A DNA stretch of 23,484 nucleotides from HGM04593 sp045589695 (GCA_045589695.1 JAZNPP010000031.1:1-23484), one strand, 5' to 3'; positions 7,880-15,781 are shown, numbered from the stretch's first letter. The notes: generated by a model not told the origin, from the sequence alone. A program made the numbers and translations.

Positions 7880-9220
7880 ATGGTGTGCGGAGAGGAATAC
7901 ATAGATTTGTTCGAGAAGAACAGAGAACTTATTGACGAGCCATGCGCGCCCTGCCTGAACAGAGAGCGTGAGAAAGCTTTCGCCATGTTCAGGGAGAAGG
8001 GATTTCCCGGCAAGAAAGAGGAGAACTGGCTGCATACAGACGTCGCAAAGAGATTCGCGACGGACTACGGCATTGACCTCGGACGCAAAACACGCATAAA
8101 CAGCGTAAAAAGCGGCTTTACATGTGACGTTCCTAACCTGAAGACATACAGAGGCTATGTAGTCAATGACAGTTTCGTCAATCCCGGCAAACAGAATAGA
8201 GATTTGCCCGAGGGAGTAATTCTCGACAGCATAAACAATTTCGGCAGACAGCATCCCGAAATCATAGAAAAACATTACAACAGGCTTGCCGGGAAAGGCG
8301 ACAGCATTGTTCAGTTCAACACTTCGTTTGTCCAGGACGGCATTGTGCTTTATATTCCAAAGAATACCGTAATAGAAGAGACGATGCAGATTGTCGCTCT
8401 TCTGCAGACGAACATCGAGCTGCTCACCAACCGACGCATGCTTATAATAATGGAAGATAACAGCCAGGCGAGTCTGCTTCTCTGTGATCATTCAGCGACA
8501 GAAAAGAGTTCTCTTTCGACAGAAGTCATAGAGGTTTTATTGGGACGCGGCGCTTCTCTCGACCTTTACGAGCTTGAAGAGACCGCTGAAAGCAATACAC
8601 GCCTGAGCAACCTCTTTGTGAGCCAAGAGGCCGACAGCCGTTTCAACCATTGCAACATAACCCTTACGAACGGTTTCACGCGAAATTATATCGAAGTGTC
8701 TCTTGAGGGGGAAGGAGCCGAGACAAGCATCAACGGACTCGCTATCGGCGACAAATCGCAACACATCGACAACCGCACCCTCATTGACCACAAGGTGGGC
8801 TACTGCACAAGCAACGAGCTGTATAAATATATTCTTGACGATGAATCTACTGCCGTTTTCGCTGGCAAGATGCTTATACGCCCCAACGCTCAGCAGACAG
8901 TATCGCAACAGACTAACAGAAACTTGTGCCTGACAAACTGCGCCCGCATGTACGCTCAGCCGCAGCTTGGGATATACGCCGACGATGTAAAATGCAGCCA
9001 CGGCTCTACTGTGGGACAGCTCGACGAGAATGCCCTGTTCTACATGCGGCAGAGAGGCATTCCTGCAGATGAGGCACGCCACCTTCTCATGTACGCATTC
9101 GCCGGCGAGGTAATAGAGAACATAAAGCTTGAGCCGCTGAAAGAGCGTCTGCATATACTTGTCGAGAAGAGATTCAGAGGCGAGCTTAACCACTGCAAAG
9201 CCTGCAACCTTTGCAAATAA
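7880..9220 (+). CDS. sufD: Fe-S cluster assembly protein SufD
   Basis: SufD is the SufB paralogue that pairs with it in the SufBC2D scaffold and is needed for iron acquisition. The 446 residues show a helical N-terminal part with the LPxxKxExW-like segment FPGKKEENWLHT, and a C-terminal beta-helix with DVKCSHGSTVGQLDENALFY. In it His374 corresponds to the conserved His (360 in E. coli SufD) at the SufB-SufD interface. The C-terminus ends with HCKACNLCK, a CxxCxxC cluster (Cys439, 442, 445) that is not in E. coli SufD. It is one base downstream of sufC and 16 bp upstream of the sufS start. The call is secure; the tail function is unknown. Confidence 0.95.
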   Translation: MVCGEEYIDLFEKNRELIDEPCAPCLNREREKAFAMFREKGFPGKKEENWLHTDVAKRFATDYGIDLGRKTRINSVKSGFTCDVPNLKTYRGYVVNDSFVNPGKQNRDLPEGVILDSINNFGRQHPEIIEKHYNRLAGKGDSIVQFNTSFVQDGIVLYIPKNTVIEETMQIVALLQTNIELLTNRRMLIIMEDNSQASLLLCDHSATEKSSLSTEVIEVLLGRGASLDLYELEETAESNTRLSNLFVSQEADSRFNHCNITLTNGFTRNYIEVSLEGEGAETSINGLAIGDKSQHIDNRTLIDHKVGYCTSNELYKYILDDESTAVFAGKMLIRPNAQQTVSQQTNRNLCLTNCARMYAQPQLGIYADDVKCSHGSTVGQLDENALFYMRQRGIPADEARHLLMYAFAGEVIENIKLEPLKERLHILVEKRFRGELNHCKACNLCK

Positions 9221-9236
9221 TAAAGAAGAGACAGAA

Positions 9237-10448
9237 ATGCTGGACATCGAAAAGATACGCAAAGAATTCCCTATACTCGAGACACGTGTTTACAACAAGC
9301 CTCTTGTATACCTGGACAACGCAGCTACCACACAAAAACCTAAATGTGTGATTGACGCGATAAGCAACGTATACGCCACTATCAATTCAAATGTCCACCG
9401 AGGCATACACCACCTATCGCAGACAGCTACAGCCGCCATGGAACGCAGCAGGGATATTGTACGGCAGTTCATTGGCGCTGAGCATAGCCACGAGATAATT
9501 TTCACGCGAGGTACTACTGAAAGCATAAACCTTGCAGCCTTCTCCTTCGGTGAAACATTCCTTAGAGAGGGGGATGAAATCATAGTATCCATAATGGAGC
9601 ATCACAGCAATATTGTACCCTGGCAGCTGCTGTGCGAGAGAAAAGGGATAAAACTGCGTGTAATTCCCCTGACAGAGCGTTGCACGCTCGACATCGACAA
9701 ATTCAGAACGATGTTTACCGGGCGCACACGCCTTGTGAGCGTAGCGCACGTTTCGAACGTGCTTGGCGTGACAAACCCCGTCAAGGAGATAATAGAGATC
9801 GCTCACGGCCACGACGTGCCTGTACTCATTGACGGAGCGCAGAGCATACCTCACACAAGCATAGACGTAAAAGAGCTTGACGCCGACTTTTTTGTCTTCA
9901 GCGGACACAAGATATATGCACCGACAGGCGTCGGCGTTCTCTACGGCAAGGAGAAATGGCTGAACGCCATGCAGCCCTACCACGGCGGCGGCGAGATGAT
10001 AAAGAGCGTACGGTTCGAAAAGACAACGTTCAACGAGCTGCCGTACAAGTTCGAGGCAGGCACGCCCGACTATACAGGAATAATAGCTCTCGGCACAGCC
10101 CTTGAATGGGTGAATTCATTAGGCATAGCGAATATCGCTACCCATGAGCATGCCCTGACGGAATATGCGACAGAGAGGCTTAGAGAAATCCCAGGAGTAC
10201 GCATATTCGGAGAACCCGACGGCGCAGCCGTCTCATTCCTCACGGGAGATATACACCCGTCTGACACTGGTACCATTCTTGACCATTTAGGCATTGCTGT
10301 ACGAACGGGGCACCATTGCGCACAGCCGCTTGTAGACGCCCTTAAAATTACAGGGACCGTTCGTGCCTCATTTGCGGTATATAATACAAAAGAGGAAATT
10401 GACACCTTTATCAAAGGCGTTGAGAGGTCGATTAAAATGTTTTCGTGA
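9237..10448 (+). CDS. sufS: Cysteine desulfurase SufS (group II)
   Basis: SufS is a pyridoxal-phosphate enzyme that takes sulfur from L-cysteine, leaving alanine, and passes the persulfide to the SUF scaffold. The start was placed at ATG 9237 (MLDIEKIRKEFP), just after AAAGAAGAG. The same frame is open further upstream inside sufD, but that would add 26 residues unlike the family. The 403 residues match the usual size of about 406. PLP-binding Lys225 sits in SGHKIYAPTGVG and the catalytic Cys361 in RTGHHCAQPL, matching E. coli Lys226 and Cys364. No SufE or SufU sulfur-transfer partner is adjacent. It overlaps the next gene by one base (TGATG). Confidence 0.96.
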   Translation: MLDIEKIRKEFPILETRVYNKPLVYLDNAATTQKPKCVIDAISNVYATINSNVHRGIHHLSQTATAAMERSRDIVRQFIGAEHSHEIIFTRGTTESINLAAFSFGETFLREGDEIIVSIMEHHSNIVPWQLLCERKGIKLRVIPLTERCTLDIDKFRTMFTGRTRLVSVAHVSNVLGVTNPVKEIIEIAHGHDVPVLIDGAQSIPHTSIDVKELDADFFVFSGHKIYAPTGVGVLYGKEKWLNAMQPYHGGGEMIKSVRFEKTTFNELPYKFEAGTPDYTGIIALGTALEWVNSLGIANIATHEHALTEYATERLREIPGVRIFGEPDGAAVSFLTGDIHPSDTGTILDHLGIAVRTGHHCAQPLVDALKITGTVRASFAVYNTKEEIDTFIKGVERSIKMFS

Positions 10449-11071
10449 TGCTGAAGCCATATCATACAGAAGGAGTCATTGAGGCAGGATGCGACGAGGC
10501 CGGACGAGGATGCCTTGCGGGAGATGTCTATGCGGCAGCCGTGATACTGCCGCCCGACTTCAGAAACGAACTGCTTAACGATTCCAAACAGCTTACCGAA
10601 ACAGACAGATACAGTTTGCGTGAGATAATAGAGCGTGAGGCTGTCGCTTGGGCTGTAGGCATAGTGACCGCTGCGGAAATTGACAAGATAAATATCCTAC
10701 GAGCCTCTATTCTTGCGATGCACAGGGCTGTCGATGGCTTGAAAGTACGCCCGCAGCATCTGCTTATCGACGGCAACAAGTTCAACCCCTACCCCGGCGT
10801 AACACACAACACCGTAGTCAAAGGCGACGCAACATACATGAGCATAGCGGCTGCATCAATACTCGCGAAGACATACCGCGACGACTACATGCTCTCGATA
10901 GCAAAAGAGTACCCGATGTACGATTGGGAAAACAACAAAGGATACCCCACCGCAAAGCACCGTGCGGCAATCAAGGAACACGGTACGACACCCTACCACA
11001 GAATGACGTTCAACCTGTTGGGCAATGAGCCAAAACAGCTTGAGATTAATTTTGAACAGCATGCTCATTAA
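10448..11071 (+). CDS. rnhB: Ribonuclease HII
   Basis: RNase HII cuts RNA-DNA hybrids and removes single ribonucleotides misincorporated in DNA. With the ATG at 10448 the protein has 207 residues. Active-site residues are present: Asp16 and Glu17 in CDEAGRG, Asp108 in LLIDGNK and Asp127 in VKGDATYMSIAAASILAKTYRD. The common sequence after DEAGRG is PLAGPV; here it reads CLAGDV, so one Pro is Cys and another Asp. A GTG at 10445 is in frame and one codon upstream, but the ATG overlapping the sufS stop by one base is the better start. It is the last gene of the operon, and its stop codon lies within the left arm of the long terminator hairpin. Confidence 0.94.
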   Translation: MLKPYHTEGVIEAGCDEAGRGCLAGDVYAAAVILPPDFRNELLNDSKQLTETDRYSLREIIEREAVAWAVGIVTAAEIDKINILRASILAMHRAVDGLKVRPQHLLIDGNKFNPYPGVTHNTVVKGDATYMSIAAASILAKTYRDDYMLSIAKEYPMYDWENNKGYPTAKHRAAIKEHGTTPYHRMTFNLLGNEPKQLEINFEQHAH

Positions 11072-11112
11072 CGAAAAAGGAGCCTCTTGTTAGAGGCTCC
11101 TTTTTCGTTAAT
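11067..11112. terminator. 21-bp perfect hairpin, bidirectional terminator between rnhB and fucP
   Basis: Positions 11067-11087 pair perfectly with 11092-11112 around the loop TGTT. The arms contain AAAAAGG on the left and CCTTTTT on the right, so each strand gives a GC-rich core (GGAGCCTCT) followed by T residues. It ends the long plus-strand operon and, from the other side, the minus-strand fucP transcript. The rnhB stop codon (11069-11071) is inside the left arm. Confidence 0.92.
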
Positions 11113-11125
11113 TTATATTCGGAAT

Positions 11126-12421
11126 TCATCTGTTCCAGCTGCAACGATAACCGTAGAGGGCTACCGTGACGAAACAGAACATAGGCAACACGAAAGAGAC
11201 ATTCACAGCAGGCATTCCAAGAATAACGCCCTGGTCGATTATAGCTCCCTGAAGAGGAGGCATCAAAGCGCCGCCTACAATAGCCATGACAAGGAATGCG
11301 GCACCCAAGTTAGTATCTTCACGCTCTACATTTTCCAAAGCGATGCCATATATTGTCGGGAACATAAGAGACATAAAGAAACTTATCGCCACAAGACAGT
11401 AAAGACCGAAAATGTTCTGTATGAGTATTGTGCCGAGCGTTGCCATTGAAGCGCAGACACCGAAGGCCGTCAAGAGATAATATGACTTCACGTACCTCAT
11501 GAAGAATGTCGCTACGAAACGGCTAACAAGGAAGAGCGACATTGCGACAATATTATACCTTTGCGCCGTAGCCTTGTCAATACCGAGATTATCGGCATAC
11601 TGTATGATAAATGTCCACACCATTATCTGAGCAGCCACATAGAACATCTGGGCTATTACGCCATAACGGTAGCGGCGGTTATGCCACAGACGCCACAACG
11701 TAACCTTGTTGCTTACATACTTGGCAGTATTGTTCACACGAGGTATCTTTTTCAAAGCTATCATCGCAAAGACAACCAGCACTATTATGCCAAGCATGAC
11801 ATACGGGTCACGTATAATCTCAAGGTCATGCAGACGGATATCAACCTTTTCCGCATCGCTCAGGCTATGGAATATCACCTTGCCGGTTTCGTCACGCTTG
11901 TCCGAGATAAGATTAGGCAGGATAAAATTAGAGGCCACCGCCATACCCATGAGCGAACCCATAGGGTTGAATGCCTGAGCAAGATTGAGTCTTTGGGTAG
12001 ATGTCTCTCTTGCGCCTAACGAGAGAATAAGCGGGTTTGCCGTCGTTTCAAGGAACGCCAAACCGAAAGTCATGATATAAAGTGAAAGGCAGAAGAATGA
12101 GAACGCCTGATAATGTGCAGACGGGATGAAAAGGAAAGCGCCTATCGCATACAGCACAAGACCAAGCAGAATTGCGCTCTTGTAACTGAAGCGGCGGATG
12201 AACAGCGCTGCCGGGACAGCCATAGTTGCATAGCCGCCATAAAAAGCGAACTGCACCAACGCGGCCTTCGAAGCCGGCAGCTCCATAAGCGTCTGGAATG
12301 CGGCTACCATAGGGTTTGTAATATCATTAGCAAAGCCCCACAATGCGAAAAGAAGGGTTATCAGAACAAATGTGAGCAGATACCTTTTTTCGACCAGTTT
12401 TGGTTTTGTCTCTTTATCCAT
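11126..12421 (-). CDS. fucP: FucP-family sugar:H+ symporter (probable L-fucose permease)
   Basis: This is a 12-helix inner-membrane protein of the major facilitator superfamily, FHS family, which imports a sugar with a proton. The 431 residues are close to the 438 of E. coli FucP. The N-terminal FALWGFANDITNPMVAAF segment (about 25-42), with its acidic Asp in helix 1, is the mark of the family. LETTANPLILSLGA (about 124-137) and the QAFNPMGSLMG stretch are also typical. Substrate is uncertain because close relatives transport glucose, galactose or N-acetylglucosamine. The upstream mutarotase-family gene, only 4 bp away, favours L-fucose or L-rhamnose. It is the last gene of a probable three-gene minus-strand operon and ends at the shared hairpin. 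Confidence 0.85.
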   Translation of the reverse strand: MDKETKPKLVEKRYLLTFVLITLLFALWGFANDITNPMVAAFQTLMELPASKAALVQFAFYGGYATMAVPAALFIRRFSYKSAILLGLVLYAIGAFLFIPSAHYQAFSFFCLSLYIMTFGLAFLETTANPLILSLGARETSTQRLNLAQAFNPMGSLMGMAVASNFILPNLISDKRDETGKVIFHSLSDAEKVDIRLHDLEIIRDPYVMLGIIVLVVFAMIALKKIPRVNNTAKYVSNKVTLWRLWHNRRYRYGVIAQMFYVAAQIMVWTFIIQYADNLGIDKATAQRYNIVAMSLFLVSRFVATFFMRYVKSYYLLTAFGVCASMATLGTILIQNIFGLYCLVAISFFMSLMFPTIYGIALENVEREDTNLGAAFLVMAIVGGALMPPLQGAIIDQGVILGMPAVNVSFVLPMFCFVTVALYGYRCSWNR

Positions 12422-12425
12422 AACA

Positions 12426-12818
12426 TTACTTGTATAAATTGAAAATTCTCTCCATCATACGCCACTTCTCGTTTGAAGATGCGCCTTTTGCCGCAACCTG
12501 GAAACCCGACATGTAGTCTTCCCACTCCTGTTGGCGGGGAAGAGTCGATAGACGAGCCATCGCGCTATCCCAATCAAAATCGAGAGGTGTCTCAACTATC
12601 ATGAACAGACGTGTGCCTACAAGATATATTTCCATTTCAAGAATGCCTACCTGACTTATTCCGTCAAGTATCTCCTGCCACGCCTCGCCTTCGCTATGAC
12701 GGCGTCGGTATTCAGCTATCAGTTCCGGGTCGTCTTTAAGATCCAGTGTCTGACAATAACGCTTGACGGGCCCGTTATACTCCTTTACCCTGTAACCTTC
12801 GGTACAATTCTGTTCCAT
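12426..12818 (-). CDS. L-rhamnose/L-fucose mutarotase-family protein (RhaM/COG3254-like)
   Basis: Members of this small dimeric alpha/beta-barrel family interconvert the alpha and beta anomers of deoxyhexoses such as L-rhamnose or L-fucose in the cytoplasm. Recognisable features are the EYRRRHSE segment (about 35-42), matching the EYxxRH catalytic region of RhaM; the ILEMEIYLVGTRLFMIVE strand pair (about 59-76); and the WEDYM near 101. At 130 residues it is longer than the roughly 104 of E. coli RhaM, mainly because of an 18-residue N-terminal extension before KRYCQTLDL. No better start codon exists within the extension. The overlap-free 4-bp spacing to fucP suggests that they work on the same sugar, most likely L-fucose. 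No isomerase, kinase or aldolase is nearby. Confidence 0.82.
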   Translation of the reverse strand: MEQNCTEGYRVKEYNGPVKRYCQTLDLKDDPELIAEYRRRHSEGEAWQEILDGISQVGILEMEIYLVGTRLFMIVETPLDFDWDSAMARLSTLPRQQEWEDYMSGFQVAAKGASSNEKWRMMERIFNLYK

Positions 12819-12836
12819 ATTATGTCAGCTTTGGAA

Positions 12837-13331
12837 TTACTTGTTATAAAGCAGCCAAGCTTTCTGGAAATCACTGTTTCTGGGATGGCTTGACTTGAAC
12901 TGCGCACGGCTTGCCGCCGCTTCCTCTTTTGTATCGAAAGAAGCGCACACGACACGGTACATGCCGGTTTCGGGATTCTGCACAACAATTGCCGAATAGC
13001 CCTCGCCGATAAGCGATGAACGAAGATTTTCGGCATTGCTTTTTGTCGAGAAGCTGCCGCACACCACGCTGAACGCCTTTAGTGATCCTTCCTCACCCGA
13101 AGCGAGCACAACTTTTTCGGTACGGAAAGTATCATCGGCCGCACCGCTTTTCGTTGAAGAGAGTACCGGCGCAATCTCAACAGCGTCGCTCTGCTGTCCC
13201 TGACCTGCCAATTCGCTTGCACGAGCCTCGGCATAAGCATCCTTATAAGCATCCTTTGATGATTTGCACGATGAAACAGCAAAAACAGATGAGATAGCAA
13301 GAAGTAAAACAGATATTTTCTTCATAATCAT
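12837..13331 (-). CDS. SPOR-domain lipoprotein
   Basis: SPOR domains bind denuded glycan strands of peptidoglycan, often at the division septum. The 164-residue protein starts with a lipoprotein signal (KKISVLLLAISSVFAVSSC) with the lipid-modified Cys at 22 if the first ATG is used or 20 if the second ATG (13325) is used. The latter gives the more usual MKK start. A Ser/Ala-rich spacer of about 60 residues follows, then the SPOR domain (about 84-162: AFSVVCGSF, YRVVCASFDTKEEA, with two similar halves). It is the first gene of a minus-strand run with 18 bp before the mutarotase gene and its own strong promoter. Why a cell-wall-binding lipoprotein precedes sugar genes is unclear; the linkage may be incidental. 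Confidence 0.8.
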   Translation of the reverse strand: MIMKKISVLLLAISSVFAVSSCKSSKDAYKDAYAEARASELAGQGQQSDAVEIAPVLSSTKSGAADDTFRTEKVVLASGEEGSLKAFSVVCGSFSTKSNAENLRSSLIGEGYSAIVVQNPETGMYRVVCASFDTKEEAAASRAQFKSSHPRNSDFQKAWLLYNK

Positions 13332-13355
13332 TTAATTATTAATTCATAACATTCC

Positions 13356-13388
13356 GCAAAATTACAAAAAAGATAGCTAATGTTCAAA
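13356..13388 (-). promoter_or_regulatory. Strong Bacteroidetes-type promoter for the SPOR-mutarotase-fucP run
   Basis: Read on the minus strand, TTTG (plus-strand 13385-13388) is followed after exactly 20 bp by TAATTTTGC (13356-13364). Both boxes match the Bacteroides consensus. The start would fall near 13349, giving a leader of about 20 nt before the SPOR lipoprotein gene. Whether the transcript extends through fucP depends on there being no terminator in the 18-bp and 4-bp gaps, and none is visible. Confidence 0.8.
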
Positions 13389-13466
13389 ATATGCTCCCTT
13401 TTTCACTGCTATTTTAAATATTTTTTCAAATAACATGCAGACAAACAGACTAAAAAGCATAAAAAA

Positions 13467-13499
13467 TTAGATACATATTGAAATTATAATTAATTTTAC
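13467..13499 (+). promoter_or_regulatory. Possible promoter for the M64 peptidase gene
   Basis: TTAG (13467-13470) and TAATTTTAC (13491-13499) are spaced by 20 bp and each has one mismatch to TTTG and TAnnTTTGC. A start near 13505 would leave a leader of about 16 nt. A second weaker candidate is ATAATTTGC at 13506-13514, which would put the start almost on the ATG at 13522. The region is very AT-rich, so chance matches are expected. Confidence 0.35.
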
Positions 13500-13521
13500 A
13501 GAAACATAATTTGCATACGTT

Positions 13522-14844
13522 ATGAAAAAGATTTTTACTTTTTTGGCTGTATTTTTCGCTTTGCTGTCGTGTTCAACTAACAAAACGACGACAACCGCAC
13601 GTACGCAAAGCGAATCCGAAATAGAATACGGCAAATTCTTTACCGGCAACACAATGCGGTATGACTTTCATCATGCCGGGAACAACCTTTACGAAGAATA
13701 TTATTTCGACAGAGTAATACGTGAGGGCATTTGGGCAGGGTCGGAGGCATCGCTAATAAACCCGTTCGATTACGGAGAGCAAATGTTCAGGATAATTGAC
13801 GCCGAAAGCGGCAAAGTCATATACAAGAACAATTACTGTACTTTGTTCAACGAGTGGCAGACAACGCCCGAGGCGGCTGCTACAAAACGCTCTTTCCCTG
13901 AAAGCGTTATCTTTCCTGAGCCGAAAAGCAATTTCACAATAGAGTTTTTCGCCCGTAACAAGAAGAGCAAGGAGTGGGAGAAGAAATACAGCCAGAATGT
14001 CGATGTCAGCGACTTCAACATTCAGAAAAGCCTTGCAAAATACGAGGCTTGCGACATTCATATCGGAGGCGACATCGCGCACAGCCTCGACATCGTTCTG
14101 CTGCCCGACGGATTTACGGACGAAGAGAAAGAGAAGTTCCTCGCATCGTGCCGCATGTGGAGCGACGCACTTTTCAGCTATGCGCCATTCACACAGAACA
14201 AACACAGAATAAATATCCGTGCAGTCTGGGCTCCTTCATTAGAAAATGGAATAAGCAAGCCAGGCAACGGAAAATGGGTGAACAGCCTTTTGGGAACACG
14301 GTTTTTCACATTTAACAGCGAGCGTTACCAAATGACTGAGGAGTTCCAGAAAGTACGTGACGTTGCGGCAAACGCGCCGTATGAAAGCATTTTCATACTT
14401 ACGAACACGGACAAGTACGGCGGTGGAGGCATTTACAACCACTATGGGCTCGGCTCCGCCGGAAAGACAGGACGTACGGGCGAGGTCTATGTTCATGAGT
14501 TCGGCCACTCGCTTATGGGACTCGGCGACGAGTATATCGAGAAAGGCAACACGGTGAGCGCTCTCTACCCCGAAGGAAAAGAGCCCTGGGAAGCCAACCT
14601 CACAAGACTTGTTAAATTCGAGGGCAAGTGGGAGAATATGATTGACAAGAATACCCCGATACCAACTACCGTTGCCGAGGGCTCTGCTGAAAAGGATTGG
14701 GTGATAGGTACATATGAAGGGGGCGGATACCTTGAGAAAGGTATTTACAGAGGGTGGCCTGAATGCATGATGAAAGCGCTGACCGACTTCTGCCCCGTGT
14801 GTCAGAAAGCCATAAGCAAATATCTCGATTATTTATGTAAATAG
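13522..14844 (+). CDS. M64 family metallopeptidase lipoprotein (IgA-peptidase-like)
   Basis: This is a surface or periplasmic zinc metallopeptidase of family M64, whose founding member is the Clostridium ramosum IgA proteinase. The 440 residues begin with a lipoprotein signal (KKIFTFLAVFFALLSC, Cys17). An N-terminal beta domain follows (about 35-160), then the catalytic domain (about 170-438). The zinc motif HEFGHSLMGLGDEY is at 325-338, with His325, Glu326, His329 and Asp336. The C-terminal Cys-rich segment ECMMKALTDFCPVCQ is also typical of M64. The substrate cannot be told from sequence: many M64 proteins in gut Bacteroidales are not shown to cleave IgA. It is monocistronic, with a hairpin terminator right after its TAG, and diverges from the SPOR operon over a 190-bp AT-rich region. 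Confidence 0.9.
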   Translation: MKKIFTFLAVFFALLSCSTNKTTTTARTQSESEIEYGKFFTGNTMRYDFHHAGNNLYEEYYFDRVIREGIWAGSEASLINPFDYGEQMFRIIDAESGKVIYKNNYCTLFNEWQTTPEAAATKRSFPESVIFPEPKSNFTIEFFARNKKSKEWEKKYSQNVDVSDFNIQKSLAKYEACDIHIGGDIAHSLDIVLLPDGFTDEEKEKFLASCRMWSDALFSYAPFTQNKHRINIRAVWAPSLENGISKPGNGKWVNSLLGTRFFTFNSERYQMTEEFQKVRDVAANAPYESIFILTNTDKYGGGGIYNHYGLGSAGKTGRTGEVYVHEFGHSLMGLGDEYIEKGNTVSALYPEGKEPWEANLTRLVKFEGKWENMIDKNTPIPTTVAEGSAEKDWVIGTYEGGGYLEKGIYRGWPECMMKALTDFCPVCQKAISKYLDYLCK

Positions 14845-14845
14845 C

Positions 14846-14875
14846 AAACAAGAGTGGCAAACGCCACTCTTGTTT
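14846..14875. terminator. 13-bp hairpin terminator between convergent lipoprotein genes
   Basis: AAACAAGAGTGGC (14846-14858) pairs perfectly with GCCACTCTTGTTT (14863-14875) around loop AAAC. A-rich left and T-rich right flanks make it usable in both directions. It begins one base after the M64 stop codon and ends one base before the stop of the minus-strand lipoprotein gene. Confidence 0.88.
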
Positions 14876-14876
14876 A

Positions 14877-15725
14877 CTATTCCAAATATGTAACGACTGT
14901 CGTTCGACCGTCTGGAGCGGCATATTCCAAAGGATAGCCCTCTTCGTCGAGTTTCCATGTGCCAGGCAGACGCTGGCTCGTTGAGCCTACCATTCCGAAT
15001 GCCGCTATCTGATAAACGGCATCGTATGGAATATCAATATAAGGTATTTCCACTTCAAAGCCCCAATATCCCAAATAGCCCGAGAAATCGAAGTTCGTGT
15101 TGTTCATTACAGTCGAATAGATATACTTATCTCTCCTGTCCACAATGACCGTATCCATATAATTGTCGTAAGCGACGTAACCTGTCACGTCGTTATATCT
15201 GTCGCGCAAGAGTTCATAACGGCGGCCTCCGTCGGAATATGCAGTCCTGAGTACATTGCCGGAATATTCAAAGTCCAATGAAGACATTTTTATTATATTG
15301 CCGCTTGAGTTGAGAACCGCGCTGGCAGAACCCGACTTGCTTCTGTTCGCTAACGGTTTTTCGGGATATTCCCATTCTATATTGTAACGAATGTCCAAAT
15401 CCTTGCCAAAGTAGTAATAGTTAGCCTTTGACGTTATGTTGCATTCGTAATAGTCAAAGCCCTCCTTAGTATGACGTTTCATCAAAAGGTTTATCTCCTT
15501 AATACGATTATGTTTGTCGTATTCAAAAACATGTTCCCACAAATATTCACGTCCTTTTACGTTGGCTGTTGTCCTTAACGACTTTACCATTCGGACATCT
15601 TTAGATGGAGTATAAGCCGATTCAGCCTCGTCGGCATCATATTTCGAGTAATCCCTGCCGTCATCGCATGATGCGAACGACACTGCAAGCAAGATGGCCG
15701 CTAAGCCAAAATATTTCTTTGTCAT
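14877..15725 (-). CDS. Lipoprotein of unknown function (possibly DUF4595-like)
   Basis: I cannot assign a function. The 282-residue product has a clear lipoprotein signal (FGLAAILLAVSFASC, Cys20) followed by an acidic tether (DDGRDYSKYDADEAES). The body is made of recurring aromatic beta-hairpin units such as FEYDKHNRIKEI, FEYSGNVLRTAY, RDRYNDVTGYVAYD and KLDEEGYPLEYAAPDG. That spacing recalls YD-like repeats and the DUF4595 group of Bacteroidales lipoproteins, but the family call is from memory of style and not from a search. The C-terminal GTWKLDEEGYPLEY with RTTVVTYLE completes a last hairpin. It is convergent with the M64 gene and has its own promoter region upstream. Cell location is probably the periplasmic face of a membrane or the cell surface. 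Confidence 0.75.
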   Translation of the reverse strand: MTKKYFGLAAILLAVSFASCDDGRDYSKYDADEAESAYTPSKDVRMVKSLRTTANVKGREYLWEHVFEYDKHNRIKEINLLMKRHTKEGFDYYECNITSKANYYYFGKDLDIRYNIEWEYPEKPLANRSKSGSASAVLNSSGNIIKMSSLDFEYSGNVLRTAYSDGGRRYELLRDRYNDVTGYVAYDNYMDTVIVDRRDKYIYSTVMNNTNFDFSGYLGYWGFEVEIPYIDIPYDAVYQIAAFGMVGSTSQRLPGTWKLDEEGYPLEYAAPDGRTTVVTYLE

Positions 15726-15748
15726 TCTTGTCTGTTTTTAAATATGCC

Positions 15749-15781
15749 GCTAAGATAGCTTTTTATCTTCATATAAGAAAA
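15749..15781 (-). promoter_or_regulatory. Possible promoter for the unknown lipoprotein gene
   Basis: Read on the minus strand, TTTT (15778-15781) is 20 bp from TATCTTAGC (15749-15757). Each box has one mismatch to the Bacteroides consensus. The start would be near 15742, about 16 nt before the ATG at 15725. Confidence 0.4.

Noticed and set aside
9159..9236. Upstream ATG in frame with sufS that would add 26 residues
   Set aside because: It lies inside sufD, and the added residues do not look like SufS; ATG 9237 after AAAGAAGAG gives the family length.
10445..10447. GTG start for rnhB one codon upstream
   Set aside because: The ATG at 10448 overlaps the sufS stop by one base in the usual TGATG form and is the simpler choice.
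11087..11449. 120-codon plus-strand frame opposite fucP
   Set aside because: It is wholly antisense to a clear 12-helix transporter, starts within the terminator and has no domain.
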